From Methylococcus sp. Mc7 (lineage in GTDB: Bacteria; Pseudomonadota; Gammaproteobacteria; Methylococcales; Methylococcaceae): a DNA stretch of 64,000 bases. The stretch's first letter is position 1. The number at the start of each line of letters is the position of its first letter. This document shows, one piece after another, positions 1 through 6,934 of the stretch. The stretch lies in assembly GCF_019285515.1 (NCBI RefSeq), contig NZ_CP079095.1:2946501-3010500 (forward strand). Direction: 5' to 3'. Below the pieces are notes generated by a model. That model was given only the letters and a program-made list of their open reading frames with translations. It ran no database searches and was not told the DNA's origin. The position numbers and the translations under genes were made by a program.

Positions 1-112
1 AGGCAATTTGGTAGATTTAGCAGGTATTGACCGGGGCACGCTCGGATTAAACTGATGCCGCAGGTTTTGTCTGCCTACATTTTTAACAACTCCAGCGAAG
101 GAAAGACTCCAG

Positions 113-691
113 ATGACTAGAACCCCGAAAGCATTTGCGCTGTTCGCCGTTTTCGTTCTCTTCTTGTCCGCTTGCGCGTCGCAGCCCCTGACTCGCGCCG
201 AAAAAGAAGCCCAACGGGCGGAAATCCGCTCGATGGCAAACCAGACCCTGGCGCAGCTCTACCAGAGCTATCCCGAGGCCAGGGCGCGCGTCCGCAAGTC
301 GGCCGGTTACGCGGTATTCAGCGATTTCGGGATGAAGATTCTCTTCGGCGGCGGTTCACACGGCGAAGGCGTCGCCATCAACAATGCGACCCAGAAGGCA
401 ACCTTCATGAAGATGTTCGAGCTGTCGCCAGGTCTGGGTTTCGGGGCACAGAAGTTCCGCGTCGTCTTCCTGTTCGACACGCGGGAAGCCTTCGACACGT
501 TCGTGAATTCCGGCTGGGAGTTCGGCGGGAACACCGAAGCCGCCTTGCAGACCACCACCCAGGGGGAGGGCGGACGGTTGGGTGTGTCGGTGTCGCCGGG
601 CGTGACGATGTACCAGATCAGCGAAGCCGGCGCCATCGTCGGCATCAGCGTCGCCGGCGCCAAGTACTACAAGGACGACGATCTGAACTAG
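113..691 (+). CDS. SYLF/YSC84-domain lipoprotein
   Basis: A 192-residue protein with a lipoprotein signal: a hydrophobic stretch ends in LSAC, so Cys21 should be lipidated and the protein anchored to a membrane from the periplasmic side. The rest matches the SYLF (YSC84) lipid-binding family: the segments KSAGYAVF near residue 63, a glycine-rich GGGSHGEGVA run, and a C-terminal SEAGAIVGISVAGAKYY block are typical. The cellular role of bacterial members is not well known; phosphoinositide or membrane binding is established only for eukaryotic relatives. A good purine-rich ribosome site (GAAGGAAAG) lies before the ATG. The gene stands alone, with a repeat element starting 18 bases after its stop. 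Confidence 0.8.
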   Translation: MTRTPKAFALFAVFVLFLSACASQPLTRAEKEAQRAEIRSMANQTLAQLYQSYPEARARVRKSAGYAVFSDFGMKILFGGGSHGEGVAINNATQKATFMKMFELSPGLGFGAQKFRVVFLFDTREAFDTFVNSGWEFGGNTEAALQTTTQGEGGRLGVSVSPGVTMYQISEAGAIVGISVAGAKYYKDDDLN

Positions 692-708
692 CCCAACCGG
701 GAAGGGAA

Positions 709-1006
709 CTGGAGCGTCGCCATTTTTTGCGAAACCCGACGGGACATCCCAGCCACCCTCGGGAGCAAATTGTGGCGACGTCTTTGCCTTCGGCGGCCCG
801 CGCCGTCCTGCGTCCGCCTCGGCTTCGTCCGTCTCTCCGCGACGCACTCCGCCAAGGCTCCCACAATGACTCGACGCCGTGTCGGTTCCCTTATGTTTTG
901 TCTCCGCCCGCGATGAAGCCGCGGACTCCGACAAAACATCCGGGCCTACGGCTTCGCGGGGGTCGTCGCACTCGCTCGCTTCGCTCGACTTCCTTGTGCT
1001 CCTTCG
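709..1006. repeat. 298-bp interspersed repeat, copy 1
   Basis: This stretch is repeated in inverted orientation at 2099-2396, with only a few mismatches (one is CAGCCACCC here against CAGTCACCC in the other copy). It carries no convincing gene. Inside it are short inverted repeats, for example ATGTTTTGTC facing GACAAAACAT across a GC-rich spacer, and the near-palindrome CGCTCGCTTCGCTCG. The ends share only a short GGAGC inverted motif, so it lacks clear long terminal repeats. It fills the gap between the YSC84 gene and the 3' end of the symporter gene. It is best described as a MITE-like or REP-like element of unknown family. Confidence 0.85.
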
Positions 1007-1018
1007 AGGCGGGAAGCC

Positions 1019-2579
1019 TCACTTCGGCGCCTTTTCCCACCGGCTCACCACCGCCGCGGCCACGCTGTTGCCGAACACGTTGGTCGCGCTGCGTCCCATG
1101 TCCAGTACCTGATCGATCCCCAGCAACAGGAGCAGACCTTCCGCCGGCAGGTCGAACATGTCCAGGGTGGCGGCGATGACGATCAGGGACGCCCTCGGCA
1201 CCCCGGCAATCCCCTTGCTGGTAAACAGCAGCACCAGCAGCATCAGCAATTGATCCGCCGGCGCCATCGCAACGCCGTAGGCCTGGGCGATGAACAGCAC
1301 GGCGAACGTCATGTACATCATGCTGCCGTCCAGGTTGAAGGAATAGCCCAGCGGCAGCACGAAGCCGCAGATGCGCTCGGGGCAGCCGAAACGTTCCAGT
1401 TGCTGCAGCAGTTTGGGATAGGCCGCTTCGCTGGTGGCCGTGGCGAAGGCGATCAACGCCGGTTCACGGACATGCCGCAGCAGGCTGACGATCCGCCGGC
1501 CCAGCAGCAAAAAGCCGACGCCGCCGAGCACAGCCCACAGCACGGCCAGGCCGAGGTAGAACTCGCCGATGAAGATGCCGTAGGAGCCCAGCACGCCGAA
1601 ACCGTTCTTGGCGACCATCGAGGCCATCGCGGCGAACACCGCGACCGGTGCGAAGTGCATCACATAGCCGGTAACCTTCAGCATCACATGGCCGAGGGAA
1701 TCCAGCAGCCGCACCGTGGGCTGGGCCAGTTCGCCGAGGTGGGCGCAGGCGACGCCGAAGAAAATCGAGAACACCACGATCTGCAGTATCTCGTTCTGCG
1801 CCATCGCTTCGAAAAGGCTCCTGGGGACGACGTGGGCGACGAACGAGGCCAGCGTGGGCTCGTGCTTCTGCAAGCCCGTGTCGGCGCCGGCCGCCGGCAG
1901 CTCCAGGTGCAGCGCCTCGCCCGGCGCGAGCAGATTCACCAGGGCCATGCCGATCACGAGGCTCACCAGCGAGGCCGAGAAGAACCACAGGATCGCCTTG
2001 CCGCCCACCCGCCCCACGGCGCGGCCTTCCCCCATCTTCGCCATGCCGGCCACGAGGGTGGCGAACACCAACGGCGCGATGATCATCTTGATCAGCCGCG
2101 AAGGAGCACAAGGAAGTCGAGCGAAGCGAGCGAGTGCGACGACCCCCGCGAAGCCGTAGGCCCGGATGTTTTGTCGGAGTCCGCGGCTTCATCGCGGGCG
2201 GAGACAAAACATAAGGGAACCGACACGGCGTCGAGTCATTGTGGGAGCCTTGGCGGAGTGCGTCGCTTAAGAGACGGACGAAGCCGAGGCGGACGCAGGA
2301 CGGCGCGGGCCGCCGAAGGCAAAGACGTCGCCACAATTTGCTCCCGAGGGTGACTGGGATGTCCCGTCGGGTTTCGCAAAAAATGGCGACGCTCCAGATG
2401 AAAACGTCCGTCATCGCGCCGAACACGTTCGTAATGCCGGTCAGCGCCTCGCCTTTGCCGAGGGCGAGATTCAGGACCTCCCCGGCGATGACGCCGAGAA
2501 CGATCGCGGCAAGTACGAAGAGCGTCTGATGGTTTGCACGCGAAGCGTGAATCGGAGGATTTGAACGTGAGGTGTTCAT
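1019..2579 (-). pseudogene. Sodium:dicarboxylate symporter (DAACS family), split by a repeat
   Basis: The C-terminal part (2098 down to 1019) has the DAACS/GltP-DctA hallmarks: LIKMIIAPLVFATLVAGMAKM, the serine-rich hairpin region ending in ATATSEAAYPKLLQQLE, LPLGYSFNLDGSMMYMT, and SKGIAGVPRAS. The N-terminus lies upstream on the same strand (2579 to 2397): MNTSRSNPPIH, a first membrane helix TLFVLAAIVLGVIAGEVLN, and GAMTDVFI. Between TDVFI and RLIKM sits a 298-bp repeat (2099-2396). Because 298 is not a multiple of three, the two halves are out of frame. A product could start at the internal ATG at 2086 but would lack the first helix. The intact protein would import C4-dicarboxylates or glutamate with sodium or protons. 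It is divergent from the gas vesicle operon. Confidence 0.85.
2099..2396. repeat. 298-bp interspersed repeat, copy 2 (inserted in symporter gene)
   Basis: Inverted relative to copy 1 at 709-1006 and the same length. It begins CGAAGGAGCACAAGG and ends TGGCGACGCTCCA on the + strand. The flanking symporter codons (ATC of TDVFI at 2397-2399 and CGG of RLIKM at 2096-2098) abut it directly, so the insertion point is defined nearly to the base. No target duplication is obvious. One difference from copy 1 is TCTCTTAAGCGACG against TCTCTCCGCGACG. It is open in some frames but codes for nothing recognisable. Confidence 0.85.
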
Positions 2580-2764
2580 GGTTGCGTTTCGGGTTCCTGG
2601 TGGTGTCTTCAAGGCATTGGCTGTCAGTGGTGCCCTACCGAATTCGGGTTATATGGAATTGCGTTCCTCCACTCCTATGGATTCCGATTCCAACAACCAC
2701 AGGGCTTCCGTTTCAGCCCGGTTACAGCGGACGCTTAAACAAAGACTTGGATTGAAATCCGCTA

Positions 2765-2781
2765 TTGGCACGATGGTTGCT
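2765..2781 (+). promoter_or_regulatory. Sigma-54 promoter of gvpA
   Basis: The sequence TTGGCACGATGGTTGCT matches the sigma-54 consensus TGGCAC-N5-TTGCW exactly, with the invariant GG at 2767-2768 and GC at 2779-2780. Transcription would start near 2792, giving a leader of about 64 bases before gvpA. The locus also encodes an NtrC-type activator with the GAFTGA motif (13315-14736), which fits. I found no clear enhancer repeat upstream. Confidence 0.8.
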
Positions 2782-2855
2782 CTCTCTACAATGACCCTGT
2801 CGCGACACCGGTCATCAACCGCAACGTTCAGTAACCCCATTTAGGAGGAATCTCC

Positions 2856-3074
2856 ATGGCTAAGATCCAGAAATCCACTGACTCTTCGAGCCTGGCCGAA
2901 GTTGTTGACCGCATCCTGGATAAAGGGATCGTCGTCGACGTCTGGGCCAAGGTCTCGCTGGTCGGCATCGAACTGCTGTCCGTAGAGGCACGCGTGGTCG
3001 TTGCCTCTGTCGAAACCTACCTGAAGTATGCCGAGGCCATTGGCCTTACCGCCAGTGCTGCTGCGCCGGCCTGA
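2856..3074 (+). CDS. gvpA: Gas vesicle structural protein GvpA
   Basis: A 72-residue protein with the near-invariant GvpA core: [31 protein letters not shown], then [22 protein letters not shown]. GvpA is the small hydrophobic protein that polymerises into the ribs of the gas-filled, air-permeable shell. A strong ribosome site (TAGGAGGA) lies 7 bases before the ATG, and the sigma-54 promoter at 2765 points at it. The gene is the first of the locus and is followed by a stem-loop, a usual arrangement that allows high gvpA expression relative to the minor genes. Length and sequence look intact. Confidence 0.97.
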   Translation: MAKIQKSTDSSSLAEVVDRILDKGIVVDVWAKVSLVGIELLSVEARVVVASVETYLKYAEAIGLTASAAAPA

Positions 3075-3078
3075 TGTT

Positions 3079-3092
3079 CTCAGCGCGCTGAG
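3079..3092 (+). other. Stem-loop after gvpA
   Basis: The perfect palindrome CTCAGCGCGCTGAG starts five bases after the gvpA stop. No run of T follows, so it is not a standard intrinsic terminator. In other gvp loci such structures stabilise the gvpA message or partly stop read-through; that role is inferred here. Confidence 0.5.
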
Positions 3093-3169
3093 ATGAGACG
3101 GGGAGGCTTGCCTGCGTCTTCACCGGCTCGGGCAAGTCGTCCTTCTTCAACGTTGAGAGGGGAATGATT

Positions 3170-3451
3170 ATGGGACGTTTGACGAGTGATATGGCTCGGC
3201 TTCGCGGTGAAATCACTGCGATGCGCGAAGGACGCCATGCCTTGCAGCGGGACTTGAGAGATGCCGTGGCGACTTTGAAACAGGACGTCGCCAAGACACA
3301 GGCCGCTTTTCGCCGGGCTCATGCAGACATGGCGAAAGCCTCGCACAAGACGAGGGCGACGTACGTCAGAGATATTTCTCACCAAGTCAAGGACTTACTG
3401 CGCTTGGTGTCCGATGATATGAAAGGCGCCCGCCAAGCTTGGCGCGGTTGA
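3170..3451 (+). CDS. Small helical gas-vesicle-locus protein (GvpC position)
   Basis: A 93-residue, highly charged and probably all-helical protein (DMARLRGEITAMREGRHALQ, then long Ala/Lys/Asp helices) with a C-terminal DMKGARQAWRG. It lies between gvpA and gvpN, the position gvpC holds in many loci, but I see no clear 33-residue GvpC repeats. Similar small helical proteins occur in proteobacterial gas vesicle loci; a function on the outer shell surface is only a guess. The ATG at 3170 was preferred over 3164 because the GAGAGGGG ribosome site is 7 bases before it. The 163 bases after the stop hold a GCCGAAC/GTTCGGC hairpin and no gene I can support. Confidence 0.6.
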   Translation: MGRLTSDMARLRGEITAMREGRHALQRDLRDAVATLKQDVAKTQAAFRRAHADMAKASHKTRATYVRDISHQVKDLLRLVSDDMKGARQAWRG

Positions 3452-3614
3452 CCGAAGGTACTCCAGAAAATCGCCAAGGACGGCAGATCTTGAAAAGCCG
3501 AATGGAGCAGCGGGTGCTTTTGGAGGTTTTTTTGAAGGTCGCAAGACTGGCCGAACGAAGCGTCCGGTTCGGCGTCCGCCAACCAACTCTTGTCTAGACA
3601 GCGAGGTCATCGCG

Positions 3615-4049
3615 ATGGCCGGCGACAACGTTGAAGTGCTTACATGTGCATTTTGCAAAGGCCGAGGCGTAGACCCTTACGGGGTGCCGTCGGAGTTCTC
3701 GGCCTGTTGTGTGTGTGGGGGACGAGGGAAAGTCTGGGTAGCGGCGCCACATATCGTGTGCGCTCATTGTGCGGGGAGCGGCTCGATCAAGACCTTTACC
3801 TGTTCGGCATGCGGGGGGAAGGGCGCGGTTCCGGCCTGGCCAGGCAACGCCTCCGTATGCGGAATCTGTCACGGTACCGGAGATGATGCGTCAAATGCCG
3901 GACTGGCGTGCCTGAATTGCCGCGGCAGCGGTTTTGTCTCCGCTGGAGTACAGCCGTTTTTGGCTACCGCCGAGCCGAAGAAGCCGAAAGAAATCAAGAT
4001 GGCCATGAAATCACCGCGAGGAAAAGTCCGTCATGAATATGCTGGTTGA
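3615..4049 (+). CDS. DnaJ-type cysteine-rich zinc-finger protein
   Basis: A 144-residue protein built almost wholly from six CxxCxGxG-like motifs: CAFCKGRG, CCVCGGRG, CAHCAGSG, CSACGGKG, CGICHGTG and CLNCRGSG. This is the zinc-binding repeat of the DnaJ central domain, without a J domain or the C-terminal substrate domains. In DnaJ four such motifs bind two zinc ions and help handle unfolded protein. Its 3' end overlaps the start of gvpN by 17 bases, so the two are probably co-translated. A chaperone role for the very hydrophobic Gvp proteins is plausible but inferred. Confidence 0.75.
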   Translation: MAGDNVEVLTCAFCKGRGVDPYGVPSEFSACCVCGGRGKVWVAAPHIVCAHCAGSGSIKTFTCSACGGKGAVPAWPGNASVCGICHGTGDDASNAGLACLNCRGSGFVSAGVQPFLATAEPKKPKEIKMAMKSPRGKVRHEYAG

Positions 4050-5100
4050 AGAACTGCCGATCCCTGCCGTTGCCGAGGAAGTACTCAAGCTGTCCGCGGA
4101 TAACGAAAATGTCCTGATCGAAGCGAGCGAGGAGTTTGTCAATACACCCTATGTGCAGGCGTTGACCGAACGCGCATTGACATATTTGTCCGTCGGCTAT
4201 GCCGTGCACTTCGCCGGCCCGGCTGGTACTGGAAAGACCACGCTGGCTTTGCATGTCGCCGCACAACTTGCACGTCCGGTGATGCTGCTTCACGGCGACG
4301 ACGAATTTACCGGCTCGGATCTGGTGGGACGAGGTTCCGGATATCGTAAATCCCGCGTCGTGGACAACTACATTCATTCCGTGCTCAAGACCGAAGAGCA
4401 GATGACCACGTTCTGGATGGACAACCGGCTGACCACCGCCTGTGAAGAGGGATACACCCTGATTTACGATGAATTCAACCGGTCCAAGGCCGAAGCGAAC
4501 AACACTCTCCTCAGCGTTCTGGCTGAAGGCATCCTGAATTTGCCGAATCGGCGTCAACACTCCGGCGGAAGTTATATTCAGGTCCATCCGCAATTCCGCG
4601 CCATCTTCACTTCGAATCCGGAAGAGTACGTGGGTGTCCATAGGACGCAAGATGCACTCATGGACCGGATGATCACCATTGACGTGGGTCACCATGATCA
4701 AGAAACGGAGATTCAGATCACGCGCGCCAAGTCGGGCATTGCGCTTGAAGACGCTGCCGCGATCGTCGATTTGGTTCGCCAGATCAGAGGGGATAGCGGC
4801 CACCGGCCGACGATCCGTGCCTGCATAGCGATCGCACGGGTGCTGATGTATCACAACGCTCGAGCCCGAAATGACGATCCGGTATACCGGTGGGTGTGCA
4901 GGGACGTGTTGGGCGTGGATGTTGGCCAGTCCGGCATTGGATCAACAAGTCCGGCGTTCGAAAAGCGCTCGTTTCCGCTACGGAGTCCCGCGGCCATGGA
5001 GGAAGGACAGGACATTCCTGAAACAGCGTCGGAAATGGAGGTCGATCGGGCTTCCGGTGGGAGCAGGAAATCGGCGAAGAGTGCGAAGAGGGCTGGCTGA
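4033..5100 (+). CDS. gvpN: Gas vesicle AAA+ ATPase GvpN
   Basis: A 355-residue MoxR-type AAA+ protein. The GvpN signature FVNTPYVQALTERALTYLSV leads into a Walker A motif GPAGTGKT at residues 62-69. A Walker B-like segment LIYDEFNRSKAEANN and a sensor region FRAIFTSNPEEYVGVH follow. GvpN is a minor, conserved protein needed for normal vesicle enlargement, probably by ATP-driven assembly. Its start lies inside the preceding zinc-finger gene. The C-terminal 50 residues (Ser/Lys-rich) are an unconserved tail. A start at Met3 (4039) is also possible. Confidence 0.93.
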   Translation: MNMLVEELPIPAVAEEVLKLSADNENVLIEASEEFVNTPYVQALTERALTYLSVGYAVHFAGPAGTGKTTLALHVAAQLARPVMLLHGDDEFTGSDLVGRGSGYRKSRVVDNYIHSVLKTEEQMTTFWMDNRLTTACEEGYTLIYDEFNRSKAEANNTLLSVLAEGILNLPNRRQHSGGSYIQVHPQFRAIFTSNPEEYVGVHRTQDALMDRMITIDVGHHDQETEIQITRAKSGIALEDAAAIVDLVRQIRGDSGHRPTIRACIAIARVLMYHNARARNDDPVYRWVCRDVLGVDVGQSGIGSTSPAFEKRSFPLRSPAAMEEGQDIPETASEMEVDRASGGSRKSAKSAKRAG

Positions 5101-5131
5101 ATCCGACGTATTTACCTGCGGGAGATGGTTT

Positions 5132-5449
5132 ATGACAAAACTACGTAGGGGGTTAAGCAATATTCGAACGATATCGGGCCGTGTGCACCAGACATTCACG
5201 CCATACCGCGCTTATATGCAGATCAGTTGTCTGGAGATGGAAAAGAGCCGGCGGCTGGAGGAGCGAAGAAACGCCGCAGCCCGGATCGCGGAGATAGATG
5301 CGCGCCTGAGCGATATCGAGTCTGAGAAATCCAAGCTGGAATCCGCCCTGGATATGCAGGGGTTGCCGAGACAGCCGGTGGAAAGGAAGGAGACTTCCCA
5401 CCGAAGAGCCGAGCGGCCACCTGACGCCGGTTTGAGGCTGAAATATTGA
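5132..5449 (+). CDS. GvpV-like gas vesicle protein
   Basis: A 105-residue protein: a basic N-terminus (MTKLRRGLSNIRTISGRVHQ), then YMQISCLEMEKSRRLEERRNA and a predicted coiled coil AEIDARLSDIESEKSKL. The pattern 'basic, ISGR, CLEMEK, coiled coil' is how I remember GvpV of the Serratia-type loci, where gvpV likewise follows gvpN. GvpV is required for vesicles in Serratia, but its job is unknown. The ATG at 5132 has GGGAG upstream. The family call rests on memory of a few sequences, hence moderate confidence. Confidence 0.65.
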   Translation: MTKLRRGLSNIRTISGRVHQTFTPYRAYMQISCLEMEKSRRLEERRNAAARIAEIDARLSDIESEKSKLESALDMQGLPRQPVERKETSHRRAERPPDAGLRLKY

Positions 5450-5462
5450 AGAAGAGGTCGGT

Positions 5463-5681
5463 ATGTTGAACATCAGAACGGCGTCCCACATCAGACGCAG
5501 TCTCCATCTGAAGAGCTTCCGCTCCCATCCAACGTCCACCGGAATCGGGCTCGATCAACTGGACCGCCGTCGTCGCGAGTGGGCGGAGCTGCGCCTTTTC
5601 GCCAGGGAAATCAGGCGTCGCTGGCTATCCGCCTGCTGGGACGACCACATTCAATCGGTACAAAGCTCCAGGAGAGTGTGA
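5463..5681 (+). CDS. Small basic protein of the gas vesicle locus
   Basis: A 72-residue, Arg- and Trp-rich protein (LDQLDRRRREWAELR, then LFAREIRRRWLSACW). I do not recognise a family. It sits 13 bases after the GvpV-like gene and one base before the next ATG, with GAAGAGG upstream, which supports it as a real operon member. Nothing suggests membrane insertion or export. Confidence 0.5.
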   Translation: MLNIRTASHIRRSLHLKSFRSHPTSTGIGLDQLDRRRREWAELRLFAREIRRRWLSACWDDHIQSVQSSRRV

Positions 5682-5682
5682 G

Positions 5683-5889
5683 ATGAAGATCAACTGCATT
5701 GCCTGTGGTCACAATTTCGACGTGGACGAGGCCTATCACGATTATGAGGGCCTGGTTCGCTGCTGGGTCTGCGGCACCTTGTTGGAGGTCACCACCGTCG
5801 AAGGTAGTATTCGCCGCTTACGCCTACCAGGCGCATGCCAGCAGGTTCAGAGTCCTCAGACCGAAGTTCGGCTCGTCGAGGGAGCCTGA
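5683..5889 (+). CDS. Small zinc-ribbon protein
   Basis: A 68-residue protein with two CxxC pairs, CIAC at residues 5-8 and CWVC near 28-31, separated by an acidic stretch (DVDEAYHDYEGL). This looks like a small zinc ribbon, of the type that binds nucleic acid or another protein. The gene starts one base after the stop of the upstream gene and ends three bases before gvpF, so it is translated within the operon. It is the second zinc-binding protein in this locus. The specific function is unknown. Confidence 0.6.
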   Translation: MKINCIACGHNFDVDEAYHDYEGLVRCWVCGTLLEVTTVEGSIRRLRLPGACQQVQSPQTEVRLVEGA

Positions 5890-6141
5890 CCGGTGGCTAG
5901 ATCCCATTCGAAGGCAGCGCAAGGCGTTTATCTCTATGCCGTTTCGAAGGCGTCGGTCCGCATCGACGAACCGCTTGCGGGGATCGCCGGAGGCTCCGTT
6001 TATGCCCTGGTGGAAGGCGATCTGGCCGCGATCCTGAGCGACGTGGATCAAGACAAGATCCGTCCGGAGCGCCGCAACATCGCCGCTCATCAAGATGTCC
6101 TTCGGCGCTTGACGGCTGCCGATACCGTTCTTCCGATGGCT

Positions 6142-6152
6142 TTTGGAACGGT
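6142..6152. repeat. Direct repeat left of IS66 copy 1
   Basis: TTTGGAACGGT directly left of the element, repeated at 8505-8515 directly right of it. It is the target duplication and proves a simple insertion into gvpF. IS66 elements usually duplicate 8 bp, so 11 bp is longer than expected; three of the bases may match by chance. Confidence 0.85.
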
Positions 6153-6231
6153 GTAAGCGTCCGGCCGAGCGCATTCTTTCGCGGCCTTAGCGCGCGAGGC
6201 ACAGTATCGCCGGATTCCTACAGAGGAGGAT

Positions 6232-6534
6232 ATGGCGATGACGAGGCAAGAGCGTGAAGTTTTTTGGCTGGGGCTGTTGGAACAGCAGGCGGCGAGCGGA
6301 TTGTCGGCGCGGGCTTGGTGCGTTCAAAAGGCGATTGGCTATGCGACGTTCATGTACTGGCGCCGGCGCTTGGTGCAGCGGACTAAGGCGGCGCCGCTGA
6401 CACTGATCCGCGTGATCGAGGAGGACGCGGTCAGTGACGGTTTGTGGCTGTTGGTGGGCGGTGCACGCATCGAGGTGAAGGGCGGGTTCGATGCCGCCTT
6501 GCTGAAGCAGGTCGTGGCGGCATTGGTGTCGTGA
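6232..6534 (+). CDS. tnpA: IS66 accessory protein TnpA (copy 1)
   Basis: A 100-residue small protein with an N-terminal helix-turn-helix-like region (GLSARAWCVQKAIGYATFMYWRRRL), typical of the IS66 OrfA/TnpA accessory protein. It is needed with TnpB for efficient transposition of IS66 elements, probably by DNA binding. A GGAGG ribosome site lies before the ATG. Its stop overlaps the tnpB start (TGATG), so the two are coupled. Confidence 0.93.
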   Translation: MAMTRQEREVFWLGLLEQQAASGLSARAWCVQKAIGYATFMYWRRRLVQRTKAAPLTLIRVIEEDAVSDGLWLLVGGARIEVKGGFDAALLKQVVAALVS

Positions 6535-6875
6535 TGCTGGCGACGCTGCTGAGTGCGACGACGGTGTATGTGGTTGCCGAACCCTGCGATCTGCGCAAGT
6601 CCATCGATGGTTTGGCGCTGGCGGTGGAGAGCAGCCTGGGGCATTCGCCGTTGTCGGGTTCGGTGTTCGTGTTCTTCAACCGGGGCCGGGACAAGGTGAA
6701 GCTGTTGTGGTGGGATCGTCATGGTTTCTGGCTGGCCTACAAGCGGCTGGAGAAAGGCCGCTTCCGCAATCCGGTTCAGGGGACGATTTCGCGCTCGGAC
6801 CTGCTGCTGTTGCTGGAAGGCGTGGACTTGTCGGTGGTGCGTTTGCGGGAGGTTCGGGCCGGCCGGGTCGGGTGA
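6534..6875 (+). CDS. tnpB: IS66 accessory protein TnpB (copy 1)
   Basis: A 113-residue protein with the diagnostic IS66 Orf2 motifs: EPCDLRKSIDGL, VFVFFNRGRDKVKLLWWD, GFWLAYKRLEKGRF. It starts on the last base of the tnpA stop codon. The exact biochemical role of this conserved IS66 accessory protein is not settled. It appears intact. Confidence 0.95.
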   Translation: MLATLLSATTVYVVAEPCDLRKSIDGLALAVESSLGHSPLSGSVFVFFNRGRDKVKLLWWDRHGFWLAYKRLEKGRFRNPVQGTISRSDLLLLLEGVDLSVVRLREVRAGRVG

Positions 6876-6934
6876 TCGAAAAAGTGGCTGAAACCCGCAT
6901 CAGAGCTGGGCTTTCGGGTGGTCTACCGGGTATC

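Noticed and set aside
1250-2353. A 367-codon + strand open frame across the symporter and repeat
   Set aside because: Its protein is His/Gln/Arg rich without motifs, and it runs antisense to conserved symporter sequence.
3451-3614. Open frame reading into the DnaJ-type zinc-finger gene from upstream
   Set aside because: It has no start with a ribosome site, and its residues are unlike the zinc-finger protein; the ATG at 3615 is a better start.
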